Source of the DNA: CAZFAP01 sp964516325
GTDB taxonomy: Bacteria > Auribacterota > JABMQX01
Length of the DNA: 22,038 bases
Reading direction: 5' to 3'
NCBI GenBank assembly: GCA_964516325.1
Contig: CAZFAP010000075.1
Location: forward strand, 1-22,038
Positions 1-6,748 of the stretch are shown here, in pieces (the stretch's first letter is position 1; the number at the start of each line of letters is the position of its first letter). A program made the translations under genes and the position numbers. The notes under the pieces are model-generated. The model was not told where the DNA came from, searched no databases, and worked only from the letters and a program-made list of their open reading frames with translations.

Positions 1-295
1 CAACGTCCGCCTCTGAACCAGCGATCCAATAGATGCCCGTCTTGTTGACGGCATCGCTGGTTGCGTAAGCCCCAAGCTGGCCCCTCGGGTCATCAATCGC
101 GCCGACAGCTTTGTATAGTTGAAGAAGAGGCCCGTTGGAGAGATTCACCGGTCCGAAGGCTCGTATGCCGCCAAGAGGTACGCCCTGGGCATTCACGACA
201 GGTTCCGTGTTCGCTCAGTTGATTGCTGCCCCGTTAGATATGCGGAGAGCGGAGGTGAGGATAAGTAGCCCCGCGATCAGTAGTTCCGTTTTCAT
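1..295 (-). pseudogene. PEP-CTERM-type secreted protein paralogue, interrupted by in-frame TGA (3' end outside window)
   Basis: Reading the minus strand from ATG at 293-295 gives a signal peptide (MKTELLIAGLLILTSALRIS) ending near NGAAIN, then TGA at 215-217. The same frame then continues open to the window edge. The continuation matches the neighbouring protein at 549-1178: both share NLSNG.LLQLYKAVGAIDDP followed by a G-Q-x-x-AYA segment and an xADV segment. The TGA falls exactly where the paralogue has Trp27 (GAAIYWANT versus GAAIN-stop-ANTEP). A purine-rich ribosome site (GGAAGGGGGATGAT) precedes the ATG, as for the paralogue. The conserved downstream frame suggests a recent nonsense mutation; readthrough or a sequencing error are alternatives. 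The C-terminal sorting signal, if present, lies beyond position 1. Confidence 0.75.
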
Positions 296-480
296 ATCAT
301 CCCCCTTCCGACTTATCGCCCTATCTGGCGAGAGGATGTCGGTATGCCATTCGCCGCGCTCACTCTGCGGGTGCTGTCGCTCAGCAGTTGCTATTCGGTG
401 CGTCTATTGAACGTTTTATTGGGGTGAGTGCGTCGCGAACGTCGCGGCGTGAGCGTTCGTTTTGTGCCTTGGCGCCCCGC

Positions 481-516
481 AAAAAGAATGAGGGACGGCT
501 ATGGACGCCATCCCTC
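481..516 (-). terminator. Rho-independent terminator after the PEP-CTERM gene
   Basis: On the minus strand GAGGGATGGC pairs with GCCGTCCCTC (10 bp with one G-T wobble) around a 7-base loop, followed directly by ATTCTTTTT. It lies about 30 bases past the TAG of the 549-1178 gene and separates it from the broken paralogue downstream. Confidence 0.8.
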
Positions 517-548
517 AAGCTCTTTAGAACCTGGGTGTGTTCTGCTAT

Positions 549-1178
549 CTACTTCTTTCTCCTGAGCGCCCAGATCGCGAGTCCAGGAACCATAAACAGC
601 AGCGTTGCCGGCTCCGGAATCGGCTCAGTCTTCAGGTCGTTGAAGTAGTACGTCACCGGGATGTCTATTCTCTCGACCGCGTTGCTGACGATTGCGCCCT
701 GCGCGTTGCGAATGCCGACTTCGCGTAGGTTGAGCGCCGCAGCATCCCACTCGGTCGGGTTCACGTTGTAGGCCCTCACGTAGATCACATCCCCAGGGAT
801 GATGTCCACGCTTGTGTTGCGAGAGAACATTCCGTTCGCCGCCCCGCCCGGAGGACCAACACCGTAGCCAGCGTGAATCGAATCGAGCAGGACGTCCGCA
901 TCGACCGCGGCAGCCCAGTTGATGCCTGCCCCGGCCGCGGTATTTGCGTACGCTGCAGCCTGGCCCTTGGGATCGTCAATCGCGCCGACTGCTTTGTAAA
1001 GCTGGAGGAGGTCTCCGTTCGACAGATTGATGGCGCCGGAACGACGCGTGCCGGTCAGCGCGGTGCCGCCGAAGTCAGTCGCGGGCGACGTGTTCGCCCA
1101 ATATATTGCAGCGCCATCGCAGGTGCTCGCCAGGCCAATGAGGGCAAGCAGCGGAACTATCACCAGTGCTTTCTTCAT
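549..1178 (-). CDS. PEP-CTERM sorting-domain secreted protein (209 aa)
   Basis: The protein has an N-terminal signal peptide (MKKALVIVPLLALIGLAST, then CDGAA) and a C-terminal PEP-CTERM signal at about residues 188-209: the PEP motif in PIPEPATLL, a hydrophobic stretch, then a basic RRKK end. Family knowledge: such proteins are exported, then processed by an exosortase, and often relate to the cell surface or extracellular polysaccharide. No exosortase is visible here. The middle of the protein has no recognised catalytic domain, so its function is unknown. The ATG is preceded by GGAAAGGGGGAACT, the same leader type as in the paralogue. The gene is followed by a good terminator at 481-516. 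It may be co-transcribed with the 1268-2062 gene, 89 bases upstream, although a small stem TGTGC/GCACA (1241-1254) sits between them. Confidence 0.85.
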   Translation of the reverse strand: MKKALVIVPLLALIGLASTCDGAAIYWANTSPATDFGGTALTGTRRSGAINLSNGDLLQLYKAVGAIDDPKGQAAAYANTAAGAGINWAAAVDADVLLDSIHAGYGVGPPGGAANGMFSRNTSVDIIPGDVIYVRAYNVNPTEWDAAALNLREVGIRNAQGAIVSNAVERIDIPVTYYFNDLKTEPIPEPATLLFMVPGLAIWALRRKK

Positions 1179-1267
1179 AGTTCCCCCTTTCCGGTTTGAT
1201 GTTTATGACTACATGAATGATTCTTGTTTACTAAGCCGCCTGTGCCTTCGCACAAGTGACCATTCGC

Positions 1268-2062
1268 TTAATACGGTTTGATGCAAACCCAGCTCGCCGG
1301 GTTCGCCGGTCTCCTCATATACCAGAAGCCTCGACCGGGCTCGAACGACATCAGGGAATAATCGGCGGTAGCATCATCCCACCACTTGCCGTCATAGGGC
1401 GCTCCCCATCCGGCAATCAGGAACGCCGTCGTGTAGGTCTGAGCAGGAGCGTTCCACTGCCAGACAACGTCCGCTGTCCCTCCGCCTGACCCACCAGTTC
1501 CGACGGTCCCGATCGTGCTATCATTGAGCTTGAGTGTCGTGGGATACGGCCAGTTGAACATCGAGAGGCCCTGCACAAAGGTTACCGTGGTCGTGCCTTC
1601 CATCGGCACCCAGCCCAGGAAGGTGATTGTCTCTACGGGGTCGCCGGTGTCTCGTCTTTGGATCCAGCAAGCGTCTCCGGCCTCAAAAAGGATGAGCGAG
1701 TAGTCGCCGCTCGCATCATCCCACCACTTGCCGTCATAGGGTGCTCCCCAATCAGCAATGAGGAACGACGTCTTGTACTCCTGGACCGCCGCGTCCCACT
1801 TCCAGATGAGGTCGGCCGTACCGCCGCCGGCGCCGCCAACAAGGTTTTCCTTAATCATGTCGCCAATGCACCCCGGATCTCCGTTAAGCCTCTTGTCGGC
1901 GGCGTCCAATGGCACGGAAATCATTGTCAGCCCGTTCTTAACCGCGTCAACCTTCACGAAGCCGACCGGGTCAGTGTACACTTGCCCCATGGCTGCCGAA
2001 GTGAACAAGCAGACAGCCACCACACTTAGTACGAGGCCAATCCTTTCCATCTTCGTCCTCAT
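1268..2062 (-). CDS. Secreted protein with internal duplication, resembling the Verrucomicrobia-type DPVGFV surface family
   Basis: This 264-residue protein has a signal peptide (about residues 1-26, ending SAAMGQ) followed by YTDPVGFVKV, an opening I associate with the secreted TIGR02597-type family; that link is from memory and not verified. The body is a tandem duplication: residues about 41-136 and 161-250 share GL(T/S)M, then GGGTAD, W.W, and WGAPYDGKWWDDA. There are many Trp and Asp residues and no catalytic motif I recognise. A beta-rich carbohydrate-binding or surface-layer role is possible but unproven. The ATG at 2060-2062 is supported by AAAGGAG nine bases upstream; an internal Met5 is a weaker choice. 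Two strong promoter candidates lie upstream at 2196-2224 and 2287-2315. Confidence 0.8.
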   Translation of the reverse strand: MRTKMERIGLVLSVVAVCLFTSAAMGQVYTDPVGFVKVDAVKNGLTMISVPLDAADKRLNGDPGCIGDMIKENLVGGAGGGTADLIWKWDAAVQEYKTSFLIADWGAPYDGKWWDDASGDYSLILFEAGDACWIQRRDTGDPVETITFLGWVPMEGTTTVTFVQGLSMFNWPYPTTLKLNDSTIGTVGTGGSGGGTADVVWQWNAPAQTYTTAFLIAGWGAPYDGKWWDDATADYSLMSFEPGRGFWYMRRPANPASWVCIKPY

Positions 2063-2195
2063 AACTGTCAGCTCCTTTCTTATGCGTTCAACCTATTATA
2101 CCGATTTCTCCGAAAACGGCCGAGAACTCCTTTTTCCTTTGTCGGCCCCAACGATGCAGAACGACTACAACACCCGTTCATTCTTTCCGAGAAGA

Positions 2196-2224
2196 AAGAT
2201 AGAAGCGATCAACCTCTTTGTCAA
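2196..2224 (-). promoter_or_regulatory. Sigma70-like promoter P1
   Basis: On the minus strand TTGACA (2219-2224), a 17-base spacer and TATCTT (2196-2201) face the 1268-2062 gene. A T-rich tract (TTTTTTTC) sits directly upstream of the -35 box, like an UP element. A lone TATAAT at 2095-2100, nearer the gene, has no matching -35 box. Confidence 0.75.
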
Positions 2225-2286
2225 GAAAAAAATGCTCTTTTTCCTCAAAAAGTTTCGTCGTCAATCTTCCTCCATTTTCGACCCAC

Positions 2287-2315
2287 AAGATACCTCTCCA
2301 CAGCGCCTCGGTCAA
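2287..2315 (-). promoter_or_regulatory. Sigma70-like promoter P2, a near-copy of P1
   Basis: On the minus strand TTGACC (2310-2315), a 17-base spacer and TATCTT (2287-2292) repeat the plan of P1 91 bases upstream, again with a T tract (TTTTTTTTC) directly before the -35 box. Apart from P1, P2 and a hairpin at 2351-2365, I see nothing coding in 2063-2457. Confidence 0.7.
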
Positions 2316-2350
2316 GAAAAAAAATCACCTTTTTTGCGGCAGTTTGTGAC

Positions 2351-2365
2351 CCCGCCAACGGCGGG
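2351..2365. repeat. Tight hairpin CCCGCC-AAC-GGCGGG
   Basis: A perfect 6-bp stem with a 3-base loop lies about 92 bases past the mazG stop. It has the same plan as the hairpins at 9675, 19385, 19424, 19785 and 19965. There is no U tract on either side, so it is more likely a member of a dispersed palindrome family than a simple terminator. Confidence 0.5.
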
Positions 2366-2457
2366 CGTACTGGTGGGCTCGGTCTCTCATGCGTCATCGT
2401 AATCACCGCGATGGCAATGTGTTATACCCGAACTCCTGCTCCCTCGCCCCGCCTTCT

Positions 2458-3465
2458 TCATTCCACACTCCCTCTGCGCTGGGCTTTGACAGCCTCCCAC
2501 ATCTCGTCCATTTGCTTCAAGGAAAGCTCGTTGAGTGTTTTCCGCCTCGCCGCCGCCTGTCGTTCCATCTCGCGAAACCTGTCCATGAACTTGGCGACGC
2601 TTCCCCGAAGCGCCCCCTCGGCGTCCACCTTGAGAAACCGAGAGAGGTTCACTACGGAGAAGAGGATGTCTCCTATCTCGTCCGATAGCCGGTGAGCGTC
2701 CTGCTTTGTCGGCGGAGCGTGGCGCTCTCGTCGAGAGATTACCTCACGAAGCTCTCGCATCTCTTCGGCGATCTTCTCCAGAACGTCGTCGGCTTTTTCC
2801 CAATCGAACCCCACTTCGGCTGCCCGCCGCTGCGCCTTCTGCGCCTTTTGCAGAGCGGGAAGGTGGTGGGGGATGCCGTCCATCAGGGAGCGGCTTCCTT
2901 TCCTCGCCCGTTCCTCGCGTTTTATCTCGTACCACCGTTTCAGCACGTCTGCCGAGTCCCGTGGCGACGCGGAATGCTCCGTTGTGTCCGCGTTATTGGG
3001 TGGAGAGGGTTTCACGGGGACCGGTTCCATCGGTCTTGGCGGTGTGGGGGTTCCTTTGTCGGAATCGCTGGGACGCGACGCTGTCCCCTGAGAGCCGGCG
3101 CCCGGGCCAAAGACATGAGGATGCCGCCGCGTCATCTTCCGGTGCCCATACTCGATCACGTCTTCGATCCCGAACTTCCCCATATCAGAACAAACTTTGC
3201 TTATGAACACGATGTGGAAAAGGAGGTCGCCCAGTTCCTCCTTGAGCTTTTCGGGGTCGTCGTGCTCTATGGCTTCGATGACTTCGTATGCTTCCTCTAT
3301 GAGAAAGGGTCGCAAGGAACTGAGCGTCTGCTCCTTGTCCCACGGGCAGCCCTTCTCGCCCCGCAAAGTCTCCATCAGTCTGACGAGGTCTTCAAAGCTC
3401 ACCGAAGTCCGTCCTTGGATGGTTTCTGCCGCATCGTCATCTCGCGGGTGAATTCGCACATTCAA
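2458..3465 (-). CDS. mazG: Nucleoside triphosphate pyrophosphohydrolase MazG with Pro-rich insertion
   Basis: MazG hydrolyses NTPs and dNTPs to NMP and PPi, a house-cleaning role. Two MazG helical domains are visible. Domain 1 spans about residues 24-118, with GCPWDKEQT and the metal-binding acidic motifs EEAYE and EELGD. Domain 2 spans about residues 195-300, with EEMREL and DEIGDILFSVVNLSRFL. Between HPHVFG and ADVLKRWYEIK lies a low-complexity Pro/Ser-rich insertion (about residues 121-172, bases 2950-3105) that makes the protein 335 residues, against roughly 260 for E. coli MazG. The start is uncertain: TTG at 3463-3465 has GAAGGG very close upstream, while Met31 (METLRGEKGCPWD) would remove an N-terminal tail. 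It is the last gene of the long operon, 39 bases after rimI. Confidence 0.93.
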   Translation of the reverse strand: MNVRIHPRDDDAAETIQGRTSVSFEDLVRLMETLRGEKGCPWDKEQTLSSLRPFLIEEAYEVIEAIEHDDPEKLKEELGDLLFHIVFISKVCSDMGKFGIEDVIEYGHRKMTRRHPHVFGPGAGSQGTASRPSDSDKGTPTPPRPMEPVPVKPSPPNNADTTEHSASPRDSADVLKRWYEIKREERARKGSRSLMDGIPHHLPALQKAQKAQRRAAEVGFDWEKADDVLEKIAEEMRELREVISRRERHAPPTKQDAHRLSDEIGDILFSVVNLSRFLKVDAEGALRGSVAKFMDRFREMERQAAARRKTLNELSLKQMDEMWEAVKAQRRGSVE

Positions 3466-3504
3466 GACCCTTCGACATGTTGGGCGTCGGAGATGGAAAC
3501 GGAG

Positions 3505-3960
3505 TCAATCGGCGCCATCCCTCTCGTCCGCCAACTTCTTCGCCATCAGGATGGCATCCTCTTTCTCCCTCGCGTAATAGCCCGCCTTCACGGCGACGGG
3601 AACGAAGCCGAATTTCCGATAGAAAAGCTGGGCGGCGGCGTTCGATGCCCTGACTTCCAGGACCACGCCCGCAGCCCCGTACTTCGCCGCGGTGTCCAGC
3701 ACAACCGAAAGCAATCGAGAGCCTATCCCATTTCGACGATAGTCGCGGTGGACCGCGATGTCCAGAATGTGGGCGGGCTGATCGAGCGTCATCCCCGCAT
3801 AGCCGACGACCATTTCGTCCTTAAGGGCCGTGAAAAACCTCGTCCACCTCGACGTCAGCACCTTGAGGAACGCCCTTTGTGGCCAGGGCGAGGGAAAAGA
3901 GTCTCTTTCAATCGCATGCACCTCTGCCACGTGAGGCGCCTCCATTGGCTGGATGGTCAC
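3505..3960 (-). CDS. rimI: Ribosomal protein S18 alanine N-acetyltransferase RimI
   Basis: This GNAT-fold enzyme acetylates the N-terminus of ribosomal protein bS18, whose gene rpsR is in the same cluster. Diagnostic motifs are the acetyl-CoA loop YRRNGIGSRLL, LEVRASNAAAQLFYRKFGF, and the C-terminal YYAREKEDAILM. I chose GTG at 3958-3960, which gives 151 residues and an N-terminus (MTIQPMEAPHVAEVHAIE) that lines up with E. coli RimI (148 aa). The alternative is ATG at 3943-3945. A longer reading back to 4125 would overlap the end of the upstream Fe-S protein gene and has no family support. The ribosome site is weak, so translation may depend on read-through from upstream. Confidence 0.88.
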   Translation of the reverse strand: MTIQPMEAPHVAEVHAIERDSFPSPWPQRAFLKVLTSRWTRFFTALKDEMVVGYAGMTLDQPAHILDIAVHRDYRRNGIGSRLLSVVLDTAAKYGAAGVVLEVRASNAAAQLFYRKFGFVPVAVKAGYYAREKEDAILMAKKLADERDGAD

Positions 3961-4004
3961 CTCGCAGCGTGAATCCGCGTTCCGGGCCTCCGGTGTCTCG
4001 GCGG

Positions 4005-4715
4005 CTATTCGCTCGAAACTGTCGTTCTGCGCGATTTCCTGCCCGGGCAGGCCTTGATGCACAGCCCGCAGATATGGTGTCCGATGTTCCATTGCGTCTT
4101 GTAAACCTGAAGTTGCTCCTGGCATCTGCCGAGGTCAAAATCCCCGCGACTCTCCAAAATCGCCCCCGCTGGGCACGCGCTGATGCACGCCCGGCAGTCC
4201 CCGCAGTCCTGACCCAGCGCTCTTCCTTCCGGCAGGGGCAAGTCCGTGAAAATGGTTACGTACCTCACCCTTGCCCCGAATTGGGGGCTGACAATTAAGT
4301 TGTTTCGCCCGTACCATCCGAGTCCAGCATGATATGCCGCCCAGCGGTGCGATGCGTGCCCCACGTTCAAGTTCCAATCCAGAATCTGGGACGACGGAAT
4401 GGGGCAGGCGTCGCATCCCATCTTTTGAATCTCATTTGCCACGCGGAGGGCGATCGCGTCGAGTTCCTTGTTGACGACGCGGTAGTGGTACGCATAGAGC
4501 TTGCTCGGACCGTCAACCAGAGACTCCATGATGGAGTCCGAAAGGCGGCAGCCGATGCTGATTGCGTGCCGAGACCGCGCCAATTCCTCTGCGGCGGGAA
4601 GCCGGGACGAGCGCGACCTCATTTCTTCGACCGAAGCCACGCCAAAGGAGCACGCCCCAGCATTCATGGCGACACGCTCAAGAATGGAAAACGCCTCTTC
4701 GCTTTCCTTACTCAT
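4005..4715 (-). CDS. QueG-like protein with two [4Fe-4S] cluster motifs
   Basis: From ATG at 4713-4715 the protein is 236 residues. Visible features are PIPSSQ (about 105-110), HASHRWAAYHAGLGWYGRNN (120-139), VRYVTIFTD, and a bacterial ferredoxin-type pair CGDCRACISACP (Cys171, 174, 177, 181) plus CGLCIKACP (Cys216, 219, 223) with Cys198 as a likely eighth ligand. This matches the shorter relatives of epoxyqueuosine reductase QueG (the reductase of the last queuosine step in tRNA). It is shorter than true QueG (about 350-380 aa) and lacks its C-terminal HEAT-like region, so the activity may differ. The frame is open back to 5054, but that part overlaps lpxI in another frame and is unlikely to be coding. 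ATG at 4763 is another start candidate. Confidence 0.75.
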   Translation of the reverse strand: MSKESEEAFSILERVAMNAGACSFGVASVEEMRSRSSRLPAAEELARSRHAISIGCRLSDSIMESLVDGPSKLYAYHYRVVNKELDAIALRVANEIQKMGCDACPIPSSQILDWNLNVGHASHRWAAYHAGLGWYGRNNLIVSPQFGARVRYVTIFTDLPLPEGRALGQDCGDCRACISACPAGAILESRGDFDLGRCQEQLQVYKTQWNIGHHICGLCIKACPGRKSRRTTVSSE

Positions 4716-4875
4716 TGGAGTCCATGCACTATGTTCCGCGCCGGCCAAAAGCCGGGGGTGCATCTTGTACCAGCGTTCTTCAAGCGGCTTTTTGCGCCGT
4801 GTAGGCGAAAGATTTCGAGCGCCCTTGGGACGGCGCTGCGACCGCGACGCCAGGCCGCCCGTGACAATCTGGAAG

Positions 4876-5706
4876 CTAAAGTCCGGACGTACCTGGGACG
4901 GAAATTCCCATGACGCAGACACCGCCGCGGTCCGCCAGCGACAGAGTTTCTTCTTCGTCAATGATAAGCGTTTTGTGGGCTTCCATCGCGAGGAGGGTTG
5001 CCCCCGCTTCCTGCATGGCGTGGATGGTTTTGATTCCGACGACGGGGACGTCAAACCTCATATCCTGAGACGGCTTTGCCACCTTCACTACAACCGTCCC
5101 GGCGCCTGCCAGTTTCCCCGCTCGCCGGATGGTCTCGTCGGTCCCCTCCAGAGCCTCCACGGCCACAATTGCCCTGTCCTTCACTACAACCGTCTGCCCG
5201 ATATCGAGTCTCCCAATCTCCTTTGCGATCTCCACCCCAAACCTCACATCCTCCAGCTCCCTCTCCGTCGGCTGGCGATTCCCGAGAACCCCTTCCTTGG
5301 CCATGTAGTCTTTCAAAAAGGAGGTTGAGTCCAGAAGCTGTATCCCGTCCTTGCTCATTTCCTCTGCAACGGTGGAGAAGATGCTGTCCGCCTTGCGGTT
5401 CTGCAACCTTGCCATGACCTTCAATCCCCGCAGGTCCAGCTTGAGCTTCTCAAACATCCGGGTTGGACGGATTTGCCCCGCCATTACCGCCCTTGACACC
5501 CCGGCATTCCGGAAGAACTTTATCACCCGGCCCAGTTGTCCCACTCCCACCCAGACCATGTTGTCAACGAGATCGGCCAACTCGGGCGAGGTTTCACCCT
5601 GGAAAGCGACCGCCTCTATCCGCCCGCCGTGCCTCTTCTTGTAGCACGACGCCACGAGCAACGGAAACCTCCCGTTTCCTGCTATCAAACCAAGAGGTTC
5701 TTCCAC
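4876..5706 (-). CDS. lpxI: UDP-2,3-diacylglucosamine pyrophosphatase LpxI
   Basis: LpxI (DUF1009 family) cleaves UDP-2,3-diacylglucosamine to lipid X and UMP, and replaces LpxH in many bacteria. The 276-residue length is typical. Recognisable features are the N-terminal LGLIAGNGRFPLL, then MAGQIRPTRMF, the central LLDSTSFL, and the C-terminal RFDVPVVGIKTI, which carries the conserved Asp region needed for catalysis in characterised LpxI. GTG at 5704-5706 is chosen because AAGGAG lies eight bases upstream. It follows lpxA after 268 bases in which I see no credible gene. It is a soluble cytosolic/peripheral enzyme and completes the lpxD-lpxC-lpxA set here; lpxB is not in the window. Confidence 0.93.
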   Translation of the reverse strand: MEEPLGLIAGNGRFPLLVASCYKKRHGGRIEAVAFQGETSPELADLVDNMVWVGVGQLGRVIKFFRNAGVSRAVMAGQIRPTRMFEKLKLDLRGLKVMARLQNRKADSIFSTVAEEMSKDGIQLLDSTSFLKDYMAKEGVLGNRQPTERELEDVRFGVEIAKEIGRLDIGQTVVVKDRAIVAVEALEGTDETIRRAGKLAGAGTVVVKVAKPSQDMRFDVPVVGIKTIHAMQEAGATLLAMEAHKTLIIDEEETLSLADRGGVCVMGISVPGTSGL

Positions 5707-5974
5707 GCAACCACTCCTTCACGCCGAAACTGCGGGCAATGAGCAACCGCTGCCAACGTCAGCAGGGAAGGCAGCCCCACCCCGTTTCCCGAGCGCTCGC
5801 TCATCCACCAGCGTCCTTTCGAATCGAAAGAAACAGCCGCCATTCTCACTGAGATTCCTTTGGTTTTTCCCGGAAGGCGGGACCTCTCCGAAGGCGGGCA
5901 TTTTCGACTGCGGCAAGACCCGGCGCCGACTCGCCCCGGGAAGGGGGATTCTGCTCGTCGCGCCGGGGCCGGTC
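5707..5974. other. Spacer between lpxI and lpxA with no credible gene
   Basis: Open frames in this 268-base stretch have no recognisable protein features and mostly run into lpxA or lpxI in the wrong frame. It holds two close CCCGCCTTC blocks and little else. In some relatives an oxidoreductase gene follows lpxA; I see no trace of one here. Confidence 0.5.
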
Positions 5975-6748
5975 TCACCTTCCGATTCCTCTCTCCGACT
6001 TCTCTATAAATTCCAGAAGGTGGATAACTTCCGATATCTGCGGGAGTTCCGATCGTACGACGGCAATTGCATGGGACGTGGCTAAGCCAGACATGAATAG
6101 GATTTTGAATGCCCGCCGGATCATTCTTCGCGTCTCCGCGGCCACTCCGTGTCGGCGAAGCCCCACCGCATTGATGTCTCTCACCGAGCACGGCACACCG
6201 TCGCTCAGGGCGTATGGCGGCACATCCTGGCTGACCTTCGACAGACCCCCGATCATCGAGAGCGTTCCGATGTGGACGAACTGGTGAATACCGACCAGGC
6301 CGCCGATTACTGCCTTATCCTCGATGACGATGTGCCCCGCCAAAGAGGCAACGTTCGCCATGATGACCCCATTTCCCAGGCGGCAGTTATGCCCCACGTG
6401 CGAATACGCCATCAGAAAGCAGTCTTCCCCGAGAATCGTCTTTGATCCCTCCCCTGTGGAAGAGTTCACCGTGACGCATTCCCTGATGACCGTGCGAGCG
6501 CCGATCTCCAGGTACGTTTTCTCTCCGGCATATTTCAGGTCCTGACATCGCAGCCCGACCGAAGCCCCGGGGTAAATCTCGGACGATTCGCCGATCGTCG
6601 TGAGGCCCTCCACCACAACGTGCGGGTGAATAATTGCGTTGTCCCCGATGACAACGTGGTCACCGATGATGGAATAGGCGCCAATGTGAACCTCCCTGCC
6701 CAGCTCCGCCTTTGGGCTGACGATGGCAGTCGGATGGATTTTCGTCAA
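5975..6748 (-). CDS. lpxA: UDP-N-acetylglucosamine O-acyltransferase LpxA
   Basis: LpxA starts lipid A synthesis by moving a hydroxyacyl chain from ACP to the 3-OH of UDP-GlcNAc. The protein is 257 residues (E. coli 262) with a left-handed beta-helix of hexapeptide repeats (IGAYSI, IGDHVV, IGDNAI and so on). The catalytic His is in SHVGHNC (His120, equivalent to E. coli His125), followed by the acyl-ruler region NVASLAGHI and VGIHQFVHIG. The C-terminal helical domain contains NAVGLRR. The start is TTG at 6746-6748, preceded by AAAGGAGGAGAG. It shares the bases TTGA with the stop codon of lpxC-fabZ, so the two are probably translationally coupled. Confidence 0.95.
   Translation of the reverse strand: MTKIHPTAIVSPKAELGREVHIGAYSIIGDHVVIGDNAIIHPHVVVEGLTTIGESSEIYPGASVGLRCQDLKYAGEKTYLEIGARTVIRECVTVNSSTGEGSKTILGEDCFLMAYSHVGHNCRLGNGVIMANVASLAGHIVIEDKAVIGGLVGIHQFVHIGTLSMIGGLSKVSQDVPPYALSDGVPCSVRDINAVGLRRHGVAAETRRMIRRAFKILFMSGLATSHAIAVVRSELPQISEVIHLLEFIEKSERGIGR

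Noticed and set aside
215..217. UGA recoded as Trp in this organism
   Set aside because: mazG, rimI, lpxC-fabZ, lpxA and the Y1 transposase end in TGA at the expected family ends, and conserved Trp residues elsewhere use TGG.
2351..2365. Terminator of the mazG operon
   Set aside because: The stem is good but no T run follows on the minus strand, and the hairpin fits the dispersed palindrome family.
2692..3972. A 426-codon open frame on the plus strand
   Set aside because: It is antisense to mazG and rimI, both strongly supported by family motifs; its translation has no recognisable features.
4716..5054. N-terminal extension of the QueG-like protein
   Set aside because: Most of it overlaps lpxI out of frame and is basic, low-quality sequence; the family-like part begins near 4715.
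5685..6191. A 168-codon minus-strand frame between lpxA and lpxI
   Set aside because: It overlaps the lpxA end and lpxI start in other frames, is Arg/Gly/Pro-rich and shows no domain.
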